Shown here piece after piece: positions 7,558 to 15,015 of a DNA stretch of 20,544 bases. The stretch spans positions 1 through 20,544 of the forward strand of contig AWNW01000048.1 of NCBI GenBank assembly GCA_000493945.1, read 5' to 3'. The notes beneath the pieces were generated by a model that was given only the letters and a program-made list of their open reading frames with translations, did not search any database and had not been told where the DNA came from. The number at the start of each line of letters is the position of its first letter. The stretch's first letter is position 1. A program made the position numbers and the translations under genes. The DNA is from Candidatus Hydrogenedens terephthalaticus JGI OTU-1. GTDB taxonomy: Bacteria; Hydrogenedentota; Hydrogenedentia; Hydrogenedentales; Hydrogenedentaceae.

Positions 7558-7597
7558 TGTTTTTCTCCTTATTGTTTTTTTGTTTAATTTGTTTATT

Positions 7598-8869
7598 TTA
7601 AAATTTACTTTCTAAAAATTTCCAGAAGTTCCCTCCAAGATAGTTAGCAACATCTCTTTTAATTTCGTTTTCTGTTAATTTCCATCCGGTTGCAAGAATT
7701 TTTGAATACTGTTCGGTATATACTTTTATTAATACCTCCCGTGTATGTTCCCATTTATAAATAACCTGTTCCAGCACACGAGCGTCGGAATGCTGTGGAA
7801 TAAAAGTAGTGCCTAAAAGTTCTGCCCTCATTGAGGTGATTTCCTCAATCAGACTGGGATTGTTCAAAAACCACCAACAGCCGAAAGGTAGAAGATTTCT
7901 AAATTTTCTCGCGGTAACACATGCAGAATGAATATTCTCTCGAGAAAGCATGGTAAACATAAATTTGTTTTGTGGGTATTTTTCACAAAGATTCTCAATA
8001 GGCCGTAAAGAAGCAGTCCCAACGCTATCTCCTGCCAATTTTAATTCAGGGTTTACATTTCGGTTAACGCCTATCATCAATGCTAATGGTATGTTAAAAA
8101 ACTTGGTTACAGGTAATATTGCCTGTTCGATAATAATCCCGCGTGGACTATGCTCTGGAAAATCGAATTGAGGGGGTAAGGACACCGCCACATATACTGG
8201 TTTAATTTTTTGTATCCAGTCGCTAACAAAGCGCCGTATCTCGGATAAGGTTTCTTCGGTAAGGTCTTTGTCCACTGTATAGCCCCATGCTTGTAACATG
8301 GTATAAATCTCTACCCAGCGGAGGATAAGCGTATCCAGACGAAGCGAAGTAAAAAAACGCGTATCTATCTCTGCTGGACTTAACCAGAAATCGCGTTCAT
8401 TGGGGTCAAAGGGGTCGTTTGTCATTACTACCGCTTTTAAGTTCGCCACTTCAAACACACGGTTTACATGGTCTGCGATTGATTGTTGAGCAAACCAATC
8501 TCTATATGCGTTCAAATCTCGTTCTGCTGTGTCCAGTCCCAATTGTTTTAACACGGTTAGCACACCGCGACAGGCTTCACTTATCGGGCTGCGTTCTATA
8601 AACAAGGCTTGCCATATTGCATTGGCTTGTTCTTTTTTGGACATATTCCAGAAGTTCGAATAGGGCATTTCTGTGGTGCGGAAAAATTCCGCTACGAGAT
8701 AGTGATAGGTCAGCAATTCATCAATACCCCACAAAAGCAAATTTCCAAAGGAAGGAGCGTATAAATGGGTATGAATATCTGTTATAAGTGTTTCATTGAA
8801 TATTTTTCGAATAGTATCCGTAAGATTTTCCATCAGTACAGGCATATCATCAGACATTTTTTCAGGCAT
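7598..8869 (-). CDS. Uronate isomerase-like protein (amidohydrolase fold)
   Basis: The 423-residue protein has D31-I-H33-T-H35 near the N-terminus, the HxH metal-ligand motif of the amidohydrolase superfamily, followed by W-G-I-D-E-L-L-T-Y-H-Y. The C-terminal part H-S-D-A-R (about residue 360), K-W-E-H-T-R-E-V-L, then G-W-x-L-T-E-x-E-I-x-R-D-V, parallels the UxaC arrangement T-D-S-R...R-H-E-Y-F-R-R. UxaC interconverts D-glucuronate and D-fructuronate in the cytoplasm. This member is shorter than UxaC (about 470) and diverges in the central region, so its substrate may differ. No uxuA, uxuB or kdgK-type genes are adjacent. The ribosome site AAGGAG and the promoter at 8912-8940 support the start. 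It is probably the first gene of an operon with the aroC-like gene. Confidence 0.68.
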   Translation of the reverse strand: MPEKMSDDMPVLMENLTDTIRKIFNETLITDIHTHLYAPSFGNLLLWGIDELLTYHYLVAEFFRTTEMPYSNFWNMSKKEQANAIWQALFIERSPISEACRGVLTVLKQLGLDTAERDLNAYRDWFAQQSIADHVNRVFEVANLKAVVMTNDPFDPNERDFWLSPAEIDTRFFTSLRLDTLILRWVEIYTMLQAWGYTVDKDLTEETLSEIRRFVSDWIQKIKPVYVAVSLPPQFDFPEHSPRGIIIEQAILPVTKFFNIPLALMIGVNRNVNPELKLAGDSVGTASLRPIENLCEKYPQNKFMFTMLSRENIHSACVTARKFRNLLPFGCWWFLNNPSLIEEITSMRAELLGTTFIPQHSDARVLEQVIYKWEHTREVLIKVYTEQYSKILATGWKLTENEIKRDVANYLGGNFWKFLESKF

Positions 8870-8911
8870 TCAAATTCTCCTTAAAAATAACATATTCTTC
8901 TATAACATGAT

Positions 8912-8940
8912 ATTGTATCTTAAATGAGTATCTTTCCCAA
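8912..8940 (-). promoter_or_regulatory. Sigma70-type promoter of the uronate-isomerase-like/aroC-like operon
   Basis: On the minus strand TTGGGA (8940-8935) and TACAAT (8917-8912) are 17 bp apart. The predicted transcript start is near 8905, about 36 nt before ATG 8869. It lies in the gap after recG, making this operon independent of recG. Confidence 0.52.
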
Positions 8941-8941
8941 A

Positions 8942-8963
8942 AATAAAATCGGATTATTTTATT
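8942..8963 (-). terminator. Weak AT-only hairpin after recG
   Basis: AATAAAAT and ATTTTATT form an 8-bp stem around a 6-base loop, and on the minus strand the stem is followed by T residues. It is placed correctly to end the recG transcript, but the stem has no G-C pairs, so it would be inefficient. Confidence 0.28.
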
Positions 8964-8985
8964 GTTTTGACCTATAAATTGCAAA

Positions 8986-10998
8986 TCATCTCTGCTGTCG
9001 GAAAAGGACTTCTGCATCCTTTCGGGCTTGTTGGATAAGTAGCAGGTCGCGGGTAAAATTGATGAACTTTAAATCACTTTCTCCGGACTGGCGAAGTCCT
9101 CCAATTTCGCCATGTCCTCGCATGATTAAATCTTTTTCTGCGATTTCAAAGCCATCGTTCGTTGTGCAAAGTATTTTTAAGCGTTCCATACTGATTTCAT
9201 TGTTAGAAGCAGGTAAAAGGAAACAATACGAAGGATGAGAGCCCCGTCCTACTCTTCCGCGTAGTTGATGTAATTGAGCCAGTCCGAAACATTCCGCATT
9301 TTCGACTACAAGACTTGTTGCCCGTTGCACATCCAATCCTACTTCGATAACAGTAGTTGAAAATAGAACATCAATAGCACCACGGGCAAAACGGTTCATT
9401 ACATCTGCTTTTTCATTAAACGAGAGCCGACCATGTATCAGGTCTGTCCGTAAAGAGGAAAAAGGACCTGAACGAAGTTTTTCGTAAACAGCCAGCAAGG
9501 GCTTTAAGTTTTCTCTGTGTGTTGATTCTTCAATACTTGGGCAAACCCAGTAGGTAGCAAAACCTGCCTGCGCCTGACGGATAATGAATTGAACCAACCC
9601 TTCCCGTTTTTTTTCTGTGATAATATAAGTTTTAATGGGAGAGCGTCCCGGTGGCATTTCGTCAATAACACTAATATCCATACCGCCATATATGGTCATA
9701 GCAAGGGAACGAGGGATTGGCGTTGCCGTCAGATAAAGCACATCCGGGGCAGGTCCTTTCATTCGTAATTTTCTTCTTTGCATAACGCCGAAACGGTGTT
9801 GCTCATCAATAACGATAAGTCCCAAATTATGGAAAAGGGTTGCTTCCTGTATGAGTGCCTGTGTACCAACGATAATGTGTATCTCTCCTTGCGCAATTTG
9901 TTTTCGTATCTCTTTTGCGTTTTTAACGGAATGGGTTAATAACTCAATCCGAACAGGCAGGGATGATAAAAGTTTTTTGAGATTTAAATAATGTTGCTCT
10001 GCTAATATCTCCGTAGGAGCCATTAATGCTGCTTGGTAACCGCTATCCACACAAGCACAAATAGCATGGAGAGCCACTAATGTTTTGCCACAACCGACAT
10101 CTCCCTGAACCAGACGCAACATTTGTTTGGGTGCGGATAAATCAAGGAGGATTTCATCAACAACCCGTTGCTGGGCAGAAGTCAGGTTGAAGGGCAATTG
10201 ACGGCGAAAAGTTAATAGGATTTCACCATCCGTTTTATGACAGCAAACAGATTTGCCTTTGGCACTTTCCTCTTTCCATATCCACCACTCTTTTTGGATT
10301 TTCAAGACCTCGTTATAAGCAAGCCGTCTGCGTGCATGTTCTATATCTTCCATTGTTTCAGGAAAATGCAATTTTCGAATGGCTTCGGGCAACGGTAATA
10401 GAGAACGAATTTTAAGGAACTCTTCTGATAAATCATCGTCAATATGGACACTCAATAATGTTTCATATATCCACCGACGAAAGGAACGAAGGGAAATACC
10501 TTCACAGACAGTATATATCGGGACAATGCGCGCGGTATGGATGTTTGTTTCCTCGTCAATGTTTTCTTCATATTCAGGATTATTTATTATGAGGCGAGCG
10601 TTTATCTTTTCTATAGAGCCATAAAGGAAAAATTTTTTGCCTGGTTGGAACAGGTGTCGTGTAAGATATGCCTGTCCCCAAAAAATTCCTTCTACGGTTC
10701 CTGTGTTATCTTTGAAGATTACCCGAGCCTGAGATAGCCCCTTTCGCAGATAAACCTGTCTTGCACGCTCTACTGTAACGGACAGTGTATATTTCTTGCC
10801 TTCCTCTACTGTCTGAATACTTCCCAAACATCTTCGGTCTTCATATCTACGGGGCGGGTAAAGAAGTAAATCATGAACGGTTTTTATACCCATAGTATTT
10901 AATTTTTTTTCACGCCCGGGACCAACTTCCGGCAAGGATGAAACAGGAACATCCCAGAATTTCGGATAAGTAGTTTCCTGTTTCTTTTTAGCAATCAT
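8986..10998 (-). CDS. recG: ATP-dependent DNA helicase RecG
   Basis: The 670-residue protein is a superfamily 2 helicase that reverses stalled replication forks and branch-migrates Holliday junctions. The N-terminal wedge/OB domain spans about residues 15-260, with Y-P-P-R-R-Y-E-D-R-R near residue 50. Helicase motifs follow: Walker A G-D-V-G-C-G-K-T (about 298), A-P-T-E-I-L-A-E-Q-H, D-E-Q-H (about 399), T-A-T-P-I-P-R-S-L-A-M-T, S-T-T-V-I-E-V-G-L-D-V, and motif VI Q-L-R-G-R-V-G-R-G (about 580). The C-terminal TRG-type region (E-K-D-L-x-M-R-G-H-G-E-I-G-G-x-R-Q-S-G) is intact, but the tail is about 20-25 residues shorter than in E. coli RecG (693). It is preceded by AGGAAT and a 124-bp gap holding a 9-bp repeat. 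It appears to be transcribed alone. Confidence 0.97.
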   Translation of the reverse strand: MIAKKKQETTYPKFWDVPVSSLPEVGPGREKKLNTMGIKTVHDLLLYPPRRYEDRRCLGSIQTVEEGKKYTLSVTVERARQVYLRKGLSQARVIFKDNTGTVEGIFWGQAYLTRHLFQPGKKFFLYGSIEKINARLIINNPEYEENIDEETNIHTARIVPIYTVCEGISLRSFRRWIYETLLSVHIDDDLSEEFLKIRSLLPLPEAIRKLHFPETMEDIEHARRRLAYNEVLKIQKEWWIWKEESAKGKSVCCHKTDGEILLTFRRQLPFNLTSAQQRVVDEILLDLSAPKQMLRLVQGDVGCGKTLVALHAICACVDSGYQAALMAPTEILAEQHYLNLKKLLSSLPVRIELLTHSVKNAKEIRKQIAQGEIHIIVGTQALIQEATLFHNLGLIVIDEQHRFGVMQRRKLRMKGPAPDVLYLTATPIPRSLAMTIYGGMDISVIDEMPPGRSPIKTYIITEKKREGLVQFIIRQAQAGFATYWVCPSIEESTHRENLKPLLAVYEKLRSGPFSSLRTDLIHGRLSFNEKADVMNRFARGAIDVLFSTTVIEVGLDVQRATSLVVENAECFGLAQLHQLRGRVGRGSHPSYCFLLPASNNEISMERLKILCTTNDGFEIAEKDLIMRGHGEIGGLRQSGESDLKFINFTRDLLLIQQARKDAEVLFRQQR

Positions 10999-11061
10999 GC
11001 AGATATTCCTTACTATATATCATGTAAGTTATAAGAAAGTATCATATCATTTTATGAAGGG

Positions 11062-11097
11062 GTTGGACAGGTCAGACGGATGGAGTAAGTCGGACGG
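11062..11097. repeat. Degenerate 9-bp tandem repeat upstream of recG
   Basis: Four consecutive 9-mers are visible: GTTGGACAG, GTCAGACGG, ATGGAGTAA and GTCGGACGG. Units 1, 2 and 4 fit GT(T/C)(G/A)GAC(A/G)G and unit 3 is degenerate. It lies in the non-coding gap 10999-11122, which is otherwise AT-rich and holds no gene. Confidence 0.55.
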
Positions 11098-11122
11098 GTT
11101 TAGCCAAAAAACACCGCCTTAA

Positions 11123-14100
11123 TTAATTTTCTGTTTTTATCTCCACAGTTAATTTCCCGTTATAGGCTGTCTCTGCCCAGACTTTGATTATTTCAGGTGC
11201 GAACAGGATATCTGACTGTGTTCGGGTATCTTTATTCTTTGGGATAATTTCAAATGTGAAGGTCTTAAAAGCCGGTCCGGCCTTTTTCCATTCTGCTACT
11301 ACTAAAAACCATTCATCCTTTATATGGTTTACTTTCACACTCCATTTATTATCGTCCATTTTAATTTCAGGTAGTCCACCTCGGCGTATGCGCAACAAAA
11401 AGTTTACCTTTCTAAGACTACTTTCCTTTGTAGAAGGAATTATTTGTATCTTTTTTGTGCCTTTAATAAAACTTTCCTCATTCTCTATTTGCGGCACATC
11501 GTATATTTTTACTTCAACTTTATTTCTTGGCTTATACAGGAATGGTTTCCCCGGCTCTGTTTTTGTTTTGTTCTTTCCTTCCATCGCATATACCCAGACC
11601 TTACCTCCTTCATCCTGGTAAAATTCGGGAACAACTACAAAGGCAAACTCAGGGGATACAATTCTCGCGGAAGGAGAGGTAATCGTTCCAAATACAAATT
11701 GGGTATCTCCAGTAAAATTTCTTCCTTGAATAAACACTACAGAACCTCCTTCTGCAAATGCTTCTGAAGGCTCAATTCGCGTGATAATCTGTTTCCCGAA
11801 AGCAGGAACAGGTGAAATATCCGCACCATCCCAAATACCATCTCCATCACTATCAGCACATGTCGGGTCTGTTTCGTTTTCATCCCATATCCCGTTACGA
11901 TTTTGGTCTTCATCTCCGTCGGGAATACCATCTCCATCACTATCTTTCATATAAATACTCGTTTCCCCTTCATCCATTATTCCATTCGAGTTTCGGTCTT
12001 CTACAATATCGAACAAACCATCTCCATCGGTATCTTCGAGACTTGTTTCAGAATAAGCCAATCCCTGAAATAGATTTCTTGCAAAGGTTCTGTTTTCATT
12101 AACAGATAAATTTGCGGAACTCAAAGGGGTTCGTGCTGATAGAATTACCATTTTTCCATAACCGTAATTTCTTGAGAGACAAGCAACCTGTTTCGCAGTT
12201 GATAAAGAATTTCTGCTTGTTGGATTTGTTAGAGGGGGTATAGAATTTGTGGTGGGAACAGATTTCAATGTTCCACCTCCAACAATAAATATTTCTTTCC
12301 CTTCAAGGTCTGGAATATTTTTTATTTCAACGGGCAATTTTCCATCAAACCTTTGTTTCGGGTTGTATAACACGCCCAGAGGTGCAAGCCAATAATTAAA
12401 TAGGTTCGGGTCTCCATCAGGCCAATAATCCCCTATAATAAGAAGTTTTCCTCCCCGAAAAACATAATCCAGCAAATCTTTAATACTAATTATTCCACTT
12501 GCTATCGCTTTTGCTTCGACGATTACAATCCCATAACTATTAAGCATTTCATTTTTTATAGGTTCGGCATGTTCTTCACAAGAAAAGAAGAAAGGAGTAC
12601 CCGCCAACATATCTGCCAGAAGTTTTACTTCACGGGGGTCTTTGTTGCTACGAAATGATTCGGGAATAGATTGAGCCCATACAAACAAAATTTTTCGGGG
12701 ACTCATACTGTTTTTAGATACATGAATCCGAACATAATGATTTGAGGGGACAGAAAAATTGTTGTCCACGAGTTCCTGATTTATAATGGGTTTAATATTA
12801 AGCCACACAGAAGGAATATATTCATCCCAGGAATAGGGTATCAATCCAAAATAAAGATAAGCATTGTCAAAATAATTATTTCGATACCATAATAGCCAAT
12901 CCACAGGATTGCTAATATATGTGATTTCATAATCAATAATTGCGGGGTGTTGTTTCCCTAATAATATTCCATGTACATCTTTTCCGGCTCGCTCACTTTG
13001 AAATTGTAATTCATCAATAACTATTCCATTTGTAAGTTCATCAATGGGGATAGAAGAATGCTCCGGGGTAATCTGGAAAATATTTGTAACAAAGCCTGTA
13101 TTTGTAAGTATCCATTCTTTTTTGCTTCTATCATTGATATTTATTTGTATCAGTTTACCTCCCATTCCTACATTAAGCGTTGTATCTGACAACCAACCCA
13201 AATAAGTGATTTGCCCTTCAAACTTCTCCACCCACGGTATATCAAAAGGTTCTCCTACAATCTCTACGCAGTTATTGTGTGCTGCCGCAACGATTTCTTG
13301 GGATGGATGAATGGCAATCTGCCAGTCATCCTCAATACCAACAAAAGAATATTCCAACTTTTTTTCCCATCCTTCGATAGGTTCCCACTTTGCAAAGGTT
13401 AAATAGCCAAACCCTTCTGAAATGGAAGTCGTCTTTATCCAAAAGCCATTTTTCACAGGATATATATTTTTTTCCTGAATATTTCCTTCTCCGTATAATG
13501 TCAAAGGGTCTGTAAGTTTAACCCCGTTTTTGGTATCAAATACGGAAATTTCGCTCTTATTTCCCCGTGAAGTTCTGTTACCCCAACAATTCGTCATTAC
13601 CATAAGGAAAGGGTCCTGTATTGGCAATATTTCCTGAACCGAACATTCCTCTATAAATACATCCGATAAGAACGGACGGCTCATTTTTAAATACATATCA
13701 ACAATACAAAATTGTGGAGAGCCAAAAAGGTCTGTTTTTTCTGCTATCCACATCCCCTTTTCGTTAAAAGGACTAACAATATCCGGGGCAAAAGGTATCG
13801 GAATTTCACTTTTGGGTGTTTGTAGAAAATGATTATCATCGAAAGCAAAGACCAATGCTCTACCTAAGGATACATTTCCACTCTCTCTTTTCTGAAAAAT
13901 CACATACTGTCTTAAACCGCTTACAGGTTCTATATTTGGGAACACTCGCATTACTTCCCAATTCGGTCCGGTATAAATAAAGCGAATGTCCTTAATCCTG
14001 CCCGAATTGTCAATAAGGGTGTAGTAAATACCATCCTCCTGCAAAGGTCCTTCTGCTTCCGAATAGGTGTAAGTAAATAATTCAATAAGTGCGTTCTCAT

Positions 14101-14332
14101 GGTTATTGACAGTGAACACATCTATAATTTTTTTACCGGGAAAAATTTGTAGGGAGGAATTGCCATTTTTTTGAATTTCATCAAAAGAAACTGTTTCCCC
14201 ACATATACGCACCGCTTTGTCATTGTTCGTATGGGTTACCGTGAGCAAAAAAATATTTTCTGCCCAGACCATTATTGGTAAAAACAAGACAATATTTATT
14301 AGAATTATTTTAAGCACATTGTTCATACACAT
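11123..14332 (-). CDS. Secreted multidomain protein with thrombospondin type 3 repeats and a TIG domain
   Basis: From ATG 14332 the product is 1069 residues beginning with a Sec signal peptide (about residues 3-25, V-L-K-I-I-L-I-N-I-V-L-F-L-P-I-M-V-W-A). The reading frame extends upstream to 14467, but the extra 45 codons would hide the signal peptide and overlap the divergent gene, so the internal start is chosen; ATG 14326 is equally possible. Residues about 30-450 are beta-rich and propeller-like (recurring W-x-x-x-P, G-W-L-S-D). About 590-760 hold an alpha/beta region with Y-G-I-V-I-V-E and Y-V-F-R-G-G-K-L-L-I-I-G-D, like class I glutamine-amidotransferase-fold domains in surface proteins. 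About 765-845 are calcium-type D-x-D-G-D-G thrombospondin type 3 repeats, and about 848-930 an IPT/TIG domain. No anchor is visible at the C-terminus. It is probably extracellular or periplasmic, of unknown role. Confidence 0.8.
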   Translation of the reverse strand: MCMNNVLKIILINIVLFLPIMVWAENIFLLTVTHTNNDKAVRICGETVSFDEIQKNGNSSLQIFPGKKIIDVFTVNNHENALIELFTYTYSEAEGPLQEDGIYYTLIDNSGRIKDIRFIYTGPNWEVMRVFPNIEPVSGLRQYVIFQKRESGNVSLGRALVFAFDDNHFLQTPKSEIPIPFAPDIVSPFNEKGMWIAEKTDLFGSPQFCIVDMYLKMSRPFLSDVFIEECSVQEILPIQDPFLMVMTNCWGNRTSRGNKSEISVFDTKNGVKLTDPLTLYGEGNIQEKNIYPVKNGFWIKTTSISEGFGYLTFAKWEPIEGWEKKLEYSFVGIEDDWQIAIHPSQEIVAAAHNNCVEIVGEPFDIPWVEKFEGQITYLGWLSDTTLNVGMGGKLIQININDRSKKEWILTNTGFVTNIFQITPEHSSIPIDELTNGIVIDELQFQSERAGKDVHGILLGKQHPAIIDYEITYISNPVDWLLWYRNNYFDNAYLYFGLIPYSWDEYIPSVWLNIKPIINQELVDNNFSVPSNHYVRIHVSKNSMSPRKILFVWAQSIPESFRSNKDPREVKLLADMLAGTPFFFSCEEHAEPIKNEMLNSYGIVIVEAKAIASGIISIKDLLDYVFRGGKLLIIGDYWPDGDPNLFNYWLAPLGVLYNPKQRFDGKLPVEIKNIPDLEGKEIFIVGGGTLKSVPTTNSIPPLTNPTSRNSLSTAKQVACLSRNYGYGKMVILSARTPLSSANLSVNENRTFARNLFQGLAYSETSLEDTDGDGLFDIVEDRNSNGIMDEGETSIYMKDSDGDGIPDGDEDQNRNGIWDENETDPTCADSDGDGIWDGADISPVPAFGKQIITRIEPSEAFAEGGSVVFIQGRNFTGDTQFVFGTITSPSARIVSPEFAFVVVPEFYQDEGGKVWVYAMEGKNKTKTEPGKPFLYKPRNKVEVKIYDVPQIENEESFIKGTKKIQIIPSTKESSLRKVNFLLRIRRGGLPEIKMDDNKWSVKVNHIKDEWFLVVAEWKKAGPAFKTFTFEIIPKNKDTRTQSDILFAPEIIKVWAETAYNGKLTVEIKTEN
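11834..12034 (-). repeat. 90-bp tandem repeat encoding thrombospondin type 3 units
   Basis: The 20-base core ataccatctccatcactatc occurs at 11835-11854 and again at 11925-11944, exactly 90 bp apart, and a diverged copy ends at 12034, another 90 bp on. Each unit encodes about 30 residues of the form D-[T/S]-D-G-D-G...E-D-x-N-x-N-G-x-x-D-E-x-E-T, a calcium-binding pattern. DNA identity higher than needed for the protein pattern suggests recent unit duplication. Confidence 0.8.
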
Positions 14333-14396
14333 ATTTGGCTTTTTTGTTATTTCAATAAATATAAACGCTTTATATATACAGAATAAAACCAATTTT

Positions 14397-14876
14397 ATGG
14401 AACATACCCCTATACATCCGAACTGGCAACACTTAAAAGAATTACTGGAAGAATGTTCTACTTCCAATAATACTCCTGCGCCAGAGCCCGAAAATGAGAA
14501 GGAACCTACCCCATCTAAAAATAATATTTCTGTTCCTAATTATACAGAGAAAATAGAACCCGATAATGATATAACAGAACTCATTAATAAAATAAAGAAG
14601 TTAGAAGAAACCATTAAAGAACAAAATCAGATTATACGGGTAAAGAATGCATATATTAATGTATTGGAACAGAAATTAAAAAAATTAAAAGAAAAACAGA
14701 TTTTGACGGAGGATACTACGAGTATTCATATCTTAGATAACCTTTCCTCTAATATTGATTTGGATGAAGAAACGGAAGTAAAAAATCCTATTGAAAAAAT
14801 TGCGGATTTACATCAATACTTGCAAGATATACACGAACAGGTGCGCCTGTTAAAAAAGCGAACGGAAAGTCAATAG
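14397..14876 (+). CDS. Small coiled-coil protein of unknown function
   Basis: From ATG 14397 the protein is 159 residues, beginning M-E-H-T-P-I-H-P-N-W-Q-H. A Pro/Glu/Thr-rich disordered segment (about 20-50) is followed by a strong heptad-type helix (about 60-100: I-T-E-L-I-N-K-I-K-K-L-E-E-T-I-K-E-Q), then an acidic stretch and a second helix at the C-terminus (L-H-Q-Y-L-Q-D-I-H-E-Q-V-R-L-L-K-K-R). There is no signal or membrane segment, so it is cytoplasmic and probably an oligomeric scaffold. The frame is open upstream to 14217, but that part overlaps the signal peptide of the divergent secreted protein and is rejected. No good ribosome site precedes ATG 14397, so the start is not firm. 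The 64-bp divergent gap must hold both promoters, and I could not assign either. Confidence 0.6.
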   Translation: MEHTPIHPNWQHLKELLEECSTSNNTPAPEPENEKEPTPSKNNISVPNYTEKIEPDNDITELINKIKKLEETIKEQNQIIRVKNAYINVLEQKLKKLKEKQILTEDTTSIHILDNLSSNIDLDEETEVKNPIEKIADLHQYLQDIHEQVRLLKKRTESQ

Positions 14877-14941
14877 ATTTAACTTTCCCAATAGTCATGA
14901 CAAAATAATAAATAATCTTACTTTTCTAAAATTTTGTTTCT

Positions 14942-14947
14942 TATAAT
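14942..14947 (+). promoter_or_regulatory. Possible -10 element for pabBC
   Basis: A consensus TATAAT lies 68 bases before ATG 15016. The best -35 candidate, TTACTT at 14918-14923 with an 18-bp spacer, matches at only three positions. Confidence 0.33.
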
Positions 14948-15015
14948 ACATTGTGATTGAATAATATAAATTAACTATCTTTCTCCCTTAGAAAAAACTC
15001 ATCTGATTTTATTTT

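Noticed and set aside
11062..11097. CRISPR array
   Set aside because: Units are 9 bp, directly adjacent and without spacers; no cas gene is in the window.
11812..12102. Plus-strand open frame rich in His/Tyr/Leu
   Set aside because: It is the complement of the 90-bp calcium-repeat coding units; its repetitiveness is inherited from them.
14217..14396. Upstream extension of the coiled-coil gene to ATG 14217
   Set aside because: This part is antisense to the signal peptide and early codons of the secreted protein and reads as a low-complexity Ile/Asn/Phe shadow. ATG 14397 begins the plausible protein.
14333..14467. N-terminal extension of the secreted protein to ATG 14467
   Set aside because: The extra 45 codons would bury the signal peptide and overlap the divergent coiled-coil gene; the internal ATG 14332/14326 gives a proper signal peptide.
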